The notes beneath the pieces were generated by a model that was not told the DNA's origin, searched no databases, and was given only the letters and a program-made list of their open reading frames with translations. Positions 12,261 through 25,005 of a stretch of DNA of 64,000 nt are shown in pieces. Position numbers and translations under genes: made by a program. The stretch spans positions 1,351,501 through 1,415,500 of the forward strand of contig JAYKKI010000126.1 in the NCBI GenBank assembly GCA_039881145.1, given 5' to 3'. Source of the stretch: Druceiella hillmani. Lineage: Eukaryota; Arthropoda; Insecta; Lepidoptera; Hepialidae. The stretch's first letter is position 1. Each line of letters opens with the position of its first letter.

Positions 12261-12650
12261 TTACCTGAAGACCTCAACTTTTGACCTTATAAAACGCTAA
12301 TTAGATGAACGATTTCTATACAAATTTTTGTCATCGTATCTCTAAATAAGTATTGGCAATAGACTTGGAAAAAAGCGGACATTCGATACTTCAAACCCTT
12401 CAAATTCTAAACATTGGAGGTGTTCGTTTTACTCCAGGTCAAAACACCATAAATCACGGACTAGATACGATAAAGTTAAAACTTTGATTAGTTTAGTAAA
12501 TATTTAATACCACGCGATCCTCTTCTCTGTTCAAGTGAAACTAAGAAGTATTCATTTTATATTCTAGCCAGGTTGCGCTCATCTATCATAGGTTATCAAT
12601 ATAGTGATCTTTGTAGTACTGGTTAATTTTTATAACCATATTAATATTAA

Positions 12651-13066
12651 CTAGCGTGACCCGTGCGAAGTCTTCGCATTATTATTTATTCCATTATGAA
12701 GCTCAGATGACAGATCAAACAAATATTTTACTAAAATTGACATATAGAGGCGCAAGTATCAAAAGCATTGAGCTAAAGCGCCACTTTATTTATACGTGAG
12801 TGGATTTGAAATTAAACAAAAATTTTACCGACCGTCAATCATATTGACGTTGAGCCGTTAGATGGCAGCATTGCTGTTTTGTGTAAATAATTTTAATAAT
12901 TAATTAATTTGCAAAAACAATAGCAATAATAAATTGTTTAGTTGTGGATGCCGGTAGAGCAAGCAATTATCTATAAAATGATATATAATTTATGTGGATT
13001 AGTTGTGAGGTTTTTTCTAAAAAGGGAGAGTAACATCTTAAAACCTTAGCGTATTAATATATTTGA
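12651..13066 (-). mobile_element. Non-autonomous Helitron, copy 1 (416 bp)
   Basis: On the minus strand the element ends with a 7-bp palindromic hairpin TGCGAAG-A-CTTCGCA (plus 12664-12678), nine bases, then CTAG, followed by T in the flank. This is the standard Helitron 3' end (hairpin, short spacer, CTRR, insertion before T). The other end reads TC on the minus strand next to A (plus GA at 13065-13066, then T). Copy 2 at 62017-62427 is about 97% identical and the homology stops at the same two points, which fixes the boundaries. There are no coding sequences, no terminal inverted repeats and no target duplication, as expected for this class. Confidence 0.88.
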
Positions 13067-13753
13067 TGATTATGCAGTAACTTACATATCATGTTAAAGT
13101 AATGTAGACACTTTAACATCTGTTAGTTTCTTTACACTTTATCGCAAATATTTAAAAAAGTTACTTCATCCTTTTTCGCACAAAATGGTACAAAAATTAA
13201 CCGTAAAAACATATGTACTTAATTTATTTATAAATCTTCAATGAACTCACGTATATAGTTGTCGTTAATATAACTTTCAATAGGAGCGATACATCCCGAC
13301 TTCCTTCAACTACATGTGTGTCGGGTTACTGACATCGCGGCTATTTTTTAAGCTGACACTTGTCTTTCTAAATCTATATAAATATATTGTTTGATATTTA
13401 CGTCAATTCGTAACGATATTTTATTATTTTTTTAGAATGTTTAAAATTAAAATGTTCTTATGGGAACTTTGTTCAATATATGGCCTTGCACTTAATTTTC
13501 TTTAAATATTTTACTTAAAGTATTTATCTTGCACTTAAACACGTTGCAACTATGAAGTGGCATGTGCGAAAACGAAGATTTGCACAGTATTAAAAAAAAA
13601 CAAGGCACATGCGCGACCATAAACAAGAGAGACATATCAAACCGAGCGAATAAGACAGTCATTGTGAGTGACTAGCATTCCTAGTGAAAGTTTAGTATTA
13701 ATTTTGTTATGTGCTGTATGTATATCAACAGGATGTAACATTTATAGTTAATT

Positions 13754-14998
13754 AATATCTATTTCTGTCTCTCTCTCTCTCTCTCTCTCTGCCGTTTTAA
13801 ATCTTACTATATATTTACAGATCAAGGTTTAAATCGAAAGTTTCACTTCTGCCACGTGTATTGGGTTGCACGTGCTTGATAGTTTTTTTCTTGAAACTTT
13901 ATACTTACCGTAAGCTAGGGCGACTTATATATTTAATGCACTAAAAATAAACTTAAAAAAGTATAAAACGGAATATGGGTTCCAAATTTTCTGTTTCGTA
14001 CTTTTATGAGTTTTTATTATTATTGCATAAGATGGCCATACATCCCCTCTTCGTCTTCTGTCCCGCGACAAGCGTTTAAGTGGGAAATCTAATTTTGCTG
14101 TTATTATTATTATACATACGCTAGATTTTAAATTTACATGTTATGTCTATAAAAAAAGATCTCCACAGTCGGAAAAACAAAAAAGTGATTCTGTAAATGT
14201 TCAGTTTTTACCAAATCTTCTTAGAGAATATTAAAAAAAATAAACGTTGTCAAATAACAATGGAAAGAACGAACTCGAACTGATATAATGATATTAGGCT
14301 AAAATATATTTTCTTGCACTTAAATAAAAATTAATTACTCACCACGTAATTTAATAAAAATGCTAATTAAATAACAACTGAAAGAGAGTCTATATCAATA
14401 ACCTCGCGTGAAGAATAGCTGATATCAGCTGTGCACATATTTTTATGCGAATAATATTTTGTCAGCAAAGTTACGACTACTGAAATCGAAAGAACTTCGT
14501 ATGAGATATATTACAAGAGCTGAAATCGAAAATTAATATCATATTATTCTATTTATGTTAACCGATCATTATGTCTTTATTGTTTCTAATTTGTAAAATT
14601 TACAAGCAACGCACTTGTTGCCATGTCACTTCACATCGAACAAACATTGTATCTTCCATTTTATGCGCACACACGTTGTTATTGGTTAAATTACATTGTA
14701 GGAAAAGAAGTAATTTTGGTATCGCGGGAGGTATATATAACATTTTTAAATTAAGGTCCGTCTTCAAAAATTTGGGACCCATATTCTGTTTTATACTTTT
14801 TTAAGTTTATTTTTAGTGCATTAAATATATAAGTCGCCCTCTAGCTTACGGTAAGTATAAAGTTTCAAGAAAAAAACAATTAAGCACGCGCAACCCAATA
14901 CACGTGGCAGAAGTGAAACTTTCGATTTAAACCTCGATCTGTAAATATATACATATATAAGATTTAAAACGGCAGAGAGAGAGAGAAAAATAGATATT
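13754..14998. mobile_element. Non-autonomous DNA element with ~240-bp inverted arms
   Basis: Left arm 13754-13999 and right arm 14758-14998 are inverted copies, beginning AATATCTATTT and then a CT/GA dinucleotide run (13766-13792 on the left), then GCCGTTTTAAATC. The arms match with modest divergence and a few small indels. The interior (about 760 bp) holds no recognised transposase; a 77-codon open frame at 14571-14804 has no known domain. The flanks share only a short AATT, so no convincing target duplication was seen. The CT run close to each end is unusual for a terminal repeat. Confidence 0.8.
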
Positions 14999-15375
14999 AT
15001 GAATTCATTCTCATCATGCTTACTGATATATATTTAACAAATTCTTTAAGTAAACGGATCATAAAATTTAAAAATATGAAAGCGAACATAAGTAACATTG
15101 TCAATAAGAAGACCATATAGAAGAACTGTATAAAATATTATATTAATATCATTTGTTCAAATATTAATCAATATTTTTATAAATATGGAAAAAAAATTCC
15201 TTTCACGTAAGGACCTGTTCTCGCGGTATTTATGGTAATTTCAACAACCTTCACCTTTTTACACTTTGGTACTATTCATAAAAAAGACTAGTGTCGGGGA
15301 AAAATATCGCAGCAAAATAAAAAGCTGCCAAAGCATACGATATCTAAGTTTCAAATCTAATCAAAACTTTCCCAG

Positions 15376-15470
15376 GGACGTCTTGTCGATTTTATTGATG
15401 TTGAACGTCGCATGAAGGAAAGTTATAAAAACGTTGACATGATGCTGGACATAGATATTGGTAACGAATG
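15376..15470 (+). other. Candidate isolated coding exon
   Basis: Ninety-five bases lie between a good acceptor-like sequence (CTTTCCCAG just upstream) and a GT-AAAA donor-like sequence. They read in phase 0 without stops, giving VDFIDVERRMKESYKN and then MMLDIDIGNEW. The frame closes immediately outside on both sides (TAA upstream in the same frame). No family was recognised. Such acceptor-frame-donor combinations also occur by chance in a 64-kb window, so confidence is low. Confidence 0.2.
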
Positions 15471-15539
15471 GTAAAATCTAATATTTTTTGACTCTAAGTA
15501 ACATAACCCTTACGTATTTATTTTATATAAATATTGCCT

Positions 15540-15860
15540 CACACAGCTTCGATACCTGCTGGCTTTCCCGTATTTATTTTGCATGCATACAAGCATTAAA
15601 GGAGTAATGGATTTTATACACGTAGCGAATTATAAGCTGCCATCGTTAATAAGCCCATTAATGGCTTAGTTTATACATAAGCTTTTAAACCTTTCTGGTG
15701 CGCGAGCACTCCATTTTGGAATTTTCCCTAATTTATGCAAAGCTCTTCAGCCAATTGGTGACTAGTAATTCCAGATAATTCTTTGTTTAGGTGTCGTTCA
15801 CTCGTTGTTCATCGTTCATCATTGCATATCTAATTCAACAAGGGGTACAGAACGACGTTC
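15540..15860. promoter_or_regulatory. Candidate conserved non-coding island
   Basis: Non-repetitive, GC-richer segment with multiple homeodomain-like cores, including the perfect palindrome CCATTAATGG near 15654 and a TTATGCAAA octamer-like word near 15733. No open frame. It resembles developmental enhancers in texture only; conservation cannot be judged from one sequence. Confidence 0.25.
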
Positions 15861-15869
15861 GCCTTCAAG

Positions 15870-17854
15870 GCCATAGTTCCCGTTATTGAACTCCTGAACC
15901 AAATTTTCAGCGTTTCATGAGATGTCGCTAACTTGCTCATCTCAACATATATAACGTACATTGTTTGTACTGATATTACCATCGTGATCCGAATGGAAAT
16001 TCTAAATTAAAAGTATCCATAAAATATGTCAAGTTAAATCCATTTTTTTATGTAATACACTTGAAAGCCTCCCGCTGTTATTAACCTAGTCTACTTCTGG
16101 TTAATTTTACTCTGCATGTAATACTCTAGCATCTACTAAATACAATATGGGGCTAAAATGTTATTATCATTTACAATATTTGCATGATAATGCAGTTGTT
16201 TTACAGAAGTTGTGTTCAGGTAGCGTTTTTAGGGTTCAGTACATGAAAAGGAAAAGCACAGCTGTTTTTTTTTCAAAAAAACGCTTGACGAGGAAACTTT
16301 AAAGTAGCATAATAATAAAAAATATGAATCCGCACATATCTCAAAATTTGAAACTCAAAAATATTAATTTAAAAATTTTCGGGGGCAAGTTTATAACACC
16401 AATTTTTGTGAAATTCCATGTATAATGTTGAGTATTGTTTAAAAGAGCTAGTTACGAGAGTCTCAAAAATATTTTATTTATTATTTTAAGTATTTTATCT
16501 TCACAGATATACTCGCATGACGAATCTGAGTGCTAATACCCATAATTTTTCTTGTTAAGTCTTATACTTAGGCTCCACAGGCTTTGGCAGAATTCACAGT
16601 TTAACTTTATGAAAATATGATTCCTTCTATTGATTGATCCATTCCTTTATGAAAATACGAGGTAGTTGCTTTATTATATACGTATCATTACGATTTATTT
16701 CTAGTATAAAGTGTTCATACTTTGTGTTAAGATCATTTAAAGTTTTATGATCAACATAAAAGAAAAAGTATGTTCTCAATATTCGGAAAAAGTAATTTTT
16801 TCGGTTTGTTTCATTATTATTGATGTGAACTATCTCCATGTTTACGGTATTACAAGTAGGAAATATTATTTAAGTAACGTAGAAAAGAACGATCGAAGTA
16901 GGAAATCTACCCGAGTGAGTGAACCCTTAGTGTCCACTCATAATTAATTAGTCTATATTTAGGATGTACTTATTGTAAAATGTTAGATATATTCTCTAAT
17001 TCCTGATTATCACATTTGAATTTAATGATTTTAGTGACTAGGTGATAGGTTTGTTTCAGTGCTTCTAAATTATCTTAAGACAATAAAATGAAGACATACA
17101 GATTCTTTTTATATTTGATCACACAAACTTACCATTTATTTGCAGTTAAGAACATATGATGCAATGGAACAACCTGCCTGTAATTATAACCATGAAAATA
17201 AAGAATCTATTATTGTTCAGCTAATATTGCAAATAAGAAAATTTTCTAGAAAATAATTTATACTATTTAAATTAATTTTATTGATGTATTTTGTCGTAAT
17301 ATCGAAAGTATATTACTAAAATATTACTGAAGAATTTTAATATGTAATTATATTGCAAGAAATGTTATGAATTAGTAATATTTGTAAAAAAGCAGGTTAA
17401 AAACTGCTACTTGAACGCGTCTTCTGTAATAATAACTGAAACCTTGTGCAAAATATTTGTTGGTTAACAAGTTTTTGAGCCATGTATTTAATTTTGTAGG
17501 TGTACAGAATACTATATTACGAGGTGTATAATATTTCATTACGCAGAATATTTTGTGAATAGGTCGAAGTAATAGTACTTAATGATGGTAATATGCTGTT
17601 AAATATGAACTATTCTATGTAAATGTTTTGCTTGGATCATGACGTAAAAACGGTTACGGAAAATGTAAATGCAAATTTCTTCAAGCGAATTGAAATACAG
17701 GTAAGTACCTTCTATAATATACTGAGATACATTATACATTTGTGTAATACAACGCGTCGAGTAGCTAAGCACTGCTTTGTGATGCTAATGCAATTACGTC
17801 CCCATATATAATTATTAGTAAATAATTTCCATGCACAGAAAAACCAATTCTACA

Positions 17855-17901
<47 letters not shown>

Positions 17902-20737
17902 TAGTTATACTTTTCAGATCATATCTAACTTCCTATTTACGGTCGCATATACAGAAATGGAATTCAGGAAGAAATGTTTAATAACTGTCTATTTAATACT
18001 TAATTTTCGAAAAAAAAATAGGAGTAAAATTAAAACATTGTGAAAGGCAATCTAAAGCTTATATTATTTATAAGCAGAATACTTCGGCTTTTATCACAAC
18101 CTGTATAATGCTATTGCTTTTGACTGGCTTTTGTCTCTGACTGCTTGAAATATGGATAAAAACGTAAAATTTATATTAAATCGCGATTGAATATTGAAAT
18201 ACTTTTCTATGAAGTATCATTTTGCCGATTTAGTAAAAGTATTGCCCCATCTATGAGCGTGATGTTGATCTCAATTCATATTACCGACTTATAAACACGC
18301 ACCGAGTTTCATGTTATCAAATCTATTCTACTTATCATGTTAAATATTAGTCTGTGTATTTTGTGCATTTATCCTAATCACAAATAATAACTGCACCGAG
18401 TTTCATAAAATATATTAAAGGTCTAGTGTGTCAAACACTAGCTTCTTAGTAAGAGCGAAAAAACCATCCATTTTGACAACAATAGAACCATTGTCAATGT
18501 CTGTTAACAGTTTATTTTTAATTTATTTAGGCAATGGCTACACATTAAAGAAAGAACGAAGCATTGATTTTTTTTTATAATCGTTTCTAAAAACTGATTA
18601 TGTATTCTATTAGATTTTTTTTGTCATTTTTATTTCTAATTAATAATTCTTGACATTTTAAAAATATAATATATTCCCATTTATGAATATAGCATTTTTT
18701 GTTTCGTGTTATAGTCGACGAATCGAATTTTCTTTTTTTTCTTTTCTGATTGTTAAGTAATTAATTATTTCTTCCTTATATTCTAAAACATAGTAGCTTT
18801 TTTAAGAATTATGTTTTATCTCTGTAATGTCGGGTCCATTTTAGCCGGTCTCCTTTAGGGAGCAAAATTATATGTCACTTTATTAAAATAATATAAATTT
18901 ACCTTTTTATCATAATTTATAGGTACTTATGATATCGATATGTATAACCAATTGAAATGTTTCAAATATATATTTATATATATGTCAAATTATTGCGTCC
19001 ACATATTAATTTATGTAATAATAATGAAAATGTTAATAAGAGCCCAGCTCGACAGGAAATGATATGAAGCTTTATTTAAACAAAAAAAAAATAACACCGT
19101 CTCTTTTCTAACTCTGGCCAAAAAAATTGTATACCAGATTACCCTCATACTGATACTCACCCTAATACTGATAATGCCCCCTATATATTACAAATAAATA
19201 TAAAAGGCAATACACTTGAAATCCTATAAACATTAGAAATAAACAAACATAAAAAAAGACCCCAAGGTTAATATATTAAATGAACAACTAAATATAATAT
19301 CATCACCCATACTTAATATCTTCTAGACATAATATAGTTAGACAACATCGATACTACAGTACTCTTCAAATTATTTCAGCCCAACTACACGTCTAAATAT
19401 AAATATATATAAAGGAAAAAAAATAAATAAAAAGCAATAAAAAGAGAAAAATAAATAAACAAATAAAACGGAGATATCTAGAATTAGTGGTATAACCTTG
19501 TTCTAACTTTCAGATAACCTTGCTATTATATAAATATATCACTGAGAATTATTTCCATTGAATTTTATTACATACACCGGGACATACTGTTTAGATATAT
19601 TTGATACAAGCATTTTGAACGAGTGGATTTGGACGCTTGTTCAAGATGCTTGCATCCAAATAAACTTGTGATTTTAGTAATCCACGCATGCACAGTCATG
19701 GCAACTCCGCCACGTACTAGTCTATGAAACACGTACACATCATGCGTTTACAGAATCGATTAGTGATTTTTTACTTACCTTAAGAGTTATTAGGTAACCA
19801 AAAAGGTACAAAGAATGAACAAAAATAATTTCAGTAGAGATAATGTGACAGGGTCGATAATTTACGTATGAAAGTCACTTTCTATCAATAGGTGTCATTG
19901 ACTACTAGCCGTCAAATATTTCACTAATCATAAAATTAGCTTATGTAATCCACTTAAAACCAATAACTTCTCTGGTATCGCTATTTACATCAAACTTAGG
20001 ACATGTCAAAGTTCATGAAGGCATGATAGATTTGCAGATTTTTTCATAAAAAAAATTATTTATGATGTATTTTGAAAGAAAATTTTATTTAATTAATCCT
20101 TTTTTTCATAATTTTTCCTTTTGTGTCCTTTACAAAAAATTAAGCGGAAAACGAGTCAAATTTTAGTGGCAAGAACAAGACAACGAGTGGAGTAATTAAA
20201 ACGTGAAAGCTAGCAAACAAACATTCGTGATATCAAAAATTAATAAAACAATCTCATTTTTATTTACACATAAATTTGTCGAGATTTCTCAGAAGACGGC
20301 AGGGTAGGTGGTAGGGTTTTTTAGGGGTTTCATCTGCGGACATCAAAGTTTTAATTTAAACGAGTTACACTTCATTTGATCGCCAAAGCGCTCGTAGTCA
20401 GCGAATTTGATGAAAATACAGATTATTTACGAGTTTGAGTTAAATTTTCCACGTATTACCATTTCTATTAAATGTTTTATACCTAGACATTTTTAACCTA
20501 TACATTTTTATTCCAGGGTATCGAACAAAAATAGAATTTATTCGGAAGCGCTTTACAAAATGCGAGGTATAAAATATTCACGTAATAAACTGATTCATAA
20601 ATTAGTTACTTTGTAGTCATAATCTTGGTTCCAAATCTATTTCATTTTGAGTATCAACCGATAGTATCTATTGTTCGTTATGTTGTTACTTTGATGTGGT
20701 CTTCATAGGATTGATTATTATGAATTGTTATGGTTCA
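15870..20737. other. Long AT-rich stretch with few features
   Basis: Contains a (TA)n tract at 17861-17896, a strong splice-donor-like CAG|GTAAGTA at about 17698-17705 following a short open frame (from 17623) of no known family, and a duplicated word GCACCGAGTTTCAT (near 18299 and 18393). No transposase, reverse transcriptase or tRNA-like signal was found on either strand. Confidence 0.4.
17861..17896. repeat. (AT)n microsatellite
   Basis: Pure AT dinucleotide run of about 17 units. Confidence 0.9.
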
Positions 20738-20838
20738 GCATATATTTGCATATGGCTAGTAATTATGAACAATTCATTTATTTGAATATATAGCATAAAT
20801 TAATTGTTAATTGTTACTAGTCATGTGCAAATATGTTG
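20738..20838. repeat. Imperfect inverted repeat, about 100 bp
   Basis: Left arm about 20738-20773 and right arm about 20801-20838 are inverted copies sharing the words ATATTTGCA, CTAGTAA and AACAATT, with small indels. It could be a short MITE or a stem-loop. No target duplication was identified. Confidence 0.6.
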
Positions 20839-20839
20839 C

Positions 20840-21690
20840 CCAATATTACTCCTAGCCTTTAAAGTTGTGGACTAACATTTCGGAAAATAGATAAATTAGG
20901 CACATCTCGATCAACTCGCGCGTTATTTTCTCACGTGGTTCGATATTTCTTCTTAATAAAATGTAAACAATAGTTCTGAATGTGAAGATAAATTTCTATT
21001 ACATTACGCGAAGAAAAATGAGAATAATTTTGAATAGGGTAAAGTAGTGGGTCGATTAATGGAATTTTGCTTGTGGGATTTGACTGAAAGAATATGAACG
21101 GGAAGCAAATTGTTTTATCTTAAATTTTCGTGGAAACCAAATATAGGAGGCAAAATAATTTTTTATTGGTACACAAAAAACTGTGCAAACTGAATCAAGA
21201 ATGTTTTTTTAATGTGCTGAAAATTTCATTTCATATTTTCAATTTCTATTTTTGACTCTTCAGAAAGAAAAAAAAACATTTTTGACATTTTCTTATGAAG
21301 CATGTGTATATTCGCGATTCCTATATTGATAATTCTATACGTAACTTGTATGTATAACTTTGCTAATTTTATAATACATAGTATGCGTACTTTCTAAGAA
21401 ATATAGGCGGACGCGGCGAAATGTATGTCATAAAGGCGGACGGGCGAAGAGTCTCGTCCTAACTGTTTCTTTTCAAAATGTTGGTACCAACTCCTAAATT
21501 CCTAAATAAATAAATCCAATTTTTTTTAATAAATCCATCCGTTTCTTGTAAGTAATATAAATCCAAATGGAATTATGCCCTTCACATGTCATGCCTACGC
21601 CCATATGAATAGTTAATCATTTCAAATCTCAATTTAGAGAGAGTATATCTCAATATTTAAATCATGTCTTTATATCTTATTGCTGACACA
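20840..21690. other. AT-rich non-coding stretch
   Basis: No coding remnant seen. A slightly GC-richer patch with GGCGGACG words lies at about 21405-21455. Confidence 0.4.
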
Positions 21691-21693
21691 TCA

Positions 21694-23401
21694 GATATAA
21701 GGAATGGCACACTTTCTTAAAAAAGTCTCCGTGAAATATTACCATCCATGCTGTCAATGACTATGGCATTTTTGTAGCCCAAAGATTCGATCCGCCTCAA
21801 GCGAATTTTTGCCTGTCAAGGCGGTAGGTCAAGCTTTAATGTAAAATAAGTAGAGCATGTCTTTATGCTAACTTGACAGATATTATATAACCAAAATGCT
21901 TCTTATATTGATAAGGGATCTTAAATGTAAATGTATGTTTTTAATTAAGCGATGGCAAGATAATATTGGGGGAAGAGAAATAATATATTAAAAGTCAATT
22001 TTTAAAATTCACAATCTTAATATAAAAATAGTTTATATTTATTCAAAAATGTTATATAATTATTCAATACATGTCACCTTAATAAATTAAATATAAAAAC
22101 GTCAAAGTAAATATAACCGTCAAAATACAAGTTGGGATGGGTAAGTCCTTTGGGATGGGTAAGACTTTCATTATTTAAAACATATAAATTTTCAAACTAT
22201 GTTGTGAATCGAAAAAAAAACTTTGAGATTTACTATATCCACAGTATTATATACACTTAGGGGGATTGATTAAAATATCTAATTAATTTTAATTTTAGCA
22301 AAGTTTTTTATCACCAATAATAATAACATTAGCTTAAGATATAATAGAATTAAGTAGAAGATCTATCGGTCCGGATGCTAGCATTTCGTATCAAAATCTT
22401 CGGTACATTTATCAATGAAGGAAGAGACTAGACTCGTAATATAAAGTAACTAAAATAACATAATTAATATTACATATTGGGAAGTAATAAGATATTATTG
22501 AGCAAAGTTGCTTTGCTACAAGATTAATAAATTTTTGAATCAACAATAGAATAAAACACTAGCATTTGCTCTAACTAAATCAAGATTTCTGTTATTCACT
22601 TACTTAACTTAGAAGTTTGACCATTGCATTAATGAACGTGATTTTAATGTTCTATGGAAAGATTGAAATCTGCAGAATTAGATACTTAAGTATATATTTG
22701 GATACGTTATACCATCACTTTACTAAAAACAACAACGAGTGCGTTCACCGGACAGGTGCTAGCATCCGGACCGATAGACCTGCTTAATTCTATCAAATCT
22801 CAAGCTAATGCTATTTTTATCGGTGATAAAAAACTATTGCTAAAATGTAAATTAATTAGAGATTTCAATCAATTCGCCGAAGTGATTGTAATAGTGTGGA
22901 TGTAGTGAAGCTCAAAGTGTTTGTTTCCATTCAAAATATATATGATTTAAAAATTTATATGATTTAAATGATGAAGGTGTCGAATTACCCATCCCAACTT
23001 GCATTTTGACGTTTTTCTTATATTTAAAATATTAAGGTAACATGTATTGATTTATTACATAACATTTTCGAATAAATATAAACTTTTTACATATTAATTG
23101 TGAATTTTAAAAATTGATTTTTAATATATTATTTCTGTTCCCACATTATTATCTTGCACACTTTACATTTAAGATTCCTTACCAATATAAGAAGCATCTT
23201 GGTTATATAATATCTGTCAGATCAACATAAAGACGCGTCCTGCATATTTTACATTAAAACATGACCTGTGGGATTGACAGAAAAAAACTCGCCTGAGGCG
23301 GATCGAGTCTTTAGGCGGCAAAAAATGCCATGATCATTGACAGCATGGGTGGTAATATTTCACGGAGACTTTTTTTAAGAAAGCGTGCCATTCTTTACAT
23401 C
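21694..23401. mobile_element. Large fold-back / long-TIR element (about 1.7 kb)
   Basis: Left arm 21694-22383 and right arm 22757-23401 are inverted copies over nearly 0.7 kb each, enclosing a 373-bp unique centre. The outer ends are GATATAAGGAATGGCAC and its diverged inverse ending at 23401. The inner ends meet at CCGGATGCTAGCA and its exact complement. Differences between arms are frequent, including indels and a doubled GGGATGGGTAAG word (22135-22165) present only in the left arm, so the element is old. The centre holds no recognised transposase. The class could be Foldback-like, or a deletion derivative of a transposon with very long terminal inverted repeats. No clear target duplication was found. 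Confidence 0.85.
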
Positions 23402-23409
23402 AAATTTGA

Positions 23410-24530
23410 TCATTATTCGTCTGCGCAATGTGTTATTGTTACTCGAGATCGATTAATGTGACATGTCATACATTTAAAAAAATGATATGAGCTTTAAAAC
23501 AACAAGTGGGAAGGTAAATTATGTGTGTCAAATTAATATCATATGTGCATTGGTACAGAAATATTTGCAGATTGATTTCCTTCATTTCAAATTGTTTTAT
23601 TCAAAACCGTGTCGAATGTAAGATGTCTCCACGTCTGTCCAGTACGTATAAAACATTTAAGATTTATTTATTACATAATCTTAACTTTACTGATGAGGTG
23701 ATTAGATTTCTCTGGACTATATGAAATAATAAAGAGAAGACTAGATATGAGAAAACGGCGCCAATCAAATTCTTCAATTCATGTTTACTACTAAGATTGT
23801 ATTTTTTAGAGCTAAATATTTATAAGTGTCTAAAAATTCTAAGGACATTTTTATATACACAAACGTTCTCAATGAGAGCACGTAGTCAATTAAAGGTTAC
23901 ATTCGTATTTTTAATGTTCGAATAAACCTTTAAAGCTTTCTATTAAGAATATAATCGATATCTGGCAGTAGTTGGTATGTTTAGTAAATGGAATAATTTT
24001 AAGATTCAATACTAATTATAATAAATCATATAGTTCAAGCCCAAAAAGAAGTTTTTGGCTACAGGTAATGAGACCTTAGAGTTTATCTAGATTAACTAGC
24101 TAATTCATAATATGAGAAAAAAAATCGATTATAGTATGAGTTAAGTCATAAACGTATATAATAACAATAATAGATATTTCTTATAGAAGCTTGTGACCTA
24201 AAGATAATTTTGTATTTTTACTTCATAACTCGTATTTAAAATATGGTACTTTCCAGGAGAAGTCATTTAGCCAGATGCTTTCGAAGCCAACATTGGAAAC
24301 TTATCTTTGATAAATATTTTCAAATGATGCGTGAAAAACCCTTACGTCCTTATCTCGGCTAGCTATCAGCTATTCTGACTTCGTTTTCTTTTCTTATTCA
24401 TATATTTTATAGGGCTTTAAATATCATACTAATGTTTATTTATTTAGAATATAAATCAAAGTATTGACATTGAAAAGTAGATAAATTTAATTTTTTTAAC
24501 CATACAACTAAAATTTACAAATAGCAGTGT
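23410..24530. other. AT-rich non-coding stretch
   Basis: A 67-codon open frame at 23521-23724 shows no domain. No repeat or mobile-element signature recognised. Confidence 0.4.
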
Positions 24531-24535
24531 ATAGT

Positions 24536-24812
24536 CAGAATAAGAAAGTAAAGACAAGCAATCTACATAGGGTATCGTGACAATTTAATAACTTTCACGA
24601 TACCCTATGATGATTGTTTGACTTATAACAAAAATTAATAACAGAGAGAGATGTAAGGTCAAACAATCGAAGTAGGGTATCGCGAAAATTTATATGAAAA
24701 TATAAATAAGAAAGTAAGGTCAAACCATCTCCATAGGGCATTTAATAATTTTCACGACAAGTAGGGTCAAACAATCGATATAAGACAAAGTGAAAATTTA
24801 TATAAAAAAAAT
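24536..24812. repeat. Diverged interspersed repeat cluster with a perfect 15-bp hairpin
   Basis: The phrase GGTCAAAC(A/C)ATC followed by a TAGGG word and a GTGAAAATTTATAT-like tail recurs about three times (near 24655, 24716, 24765), with a related form at 24550. At 24566-24609 CATAGGGTATCGTGA and its exact complement face each other across 14 bases. The array is irregular, consisting of a locally rearranged repeat. Confidence 0.65.
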
Positions 24813-25005
24813 CAAGATTTAATGGGTTTTATAACCTTCCATTGTGATTACTAAAAATTGAAAAAAATGTTTGTTGTAATAAAATATCCGGTTGTTTTAA
24901 AAAATTCAACCCTGCATAAAACATTTCCATGTTACTTCTGAGATTCAACAACTCACCGCTTCAAAGTGACGATTTGAAGGTAACACTAATCTCTACTCAC
25001 TCTAG

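Noticed and set aside
17623..17705. Exon ending at the consensus donor CAG|GTAAGTA
   Set aside because: No acceptor upstream and only a 26-codon reading; a single donor match is expected by chance in 64 kb.
18420..18465. tRNA-derived SINE or tRNA gene near CTAGTGTGTCAAACACTAG
   Set aside because: Only a seven-bp stem; no A/B-box pair or cloverleaf could be drawn here or elsewhere in the window.
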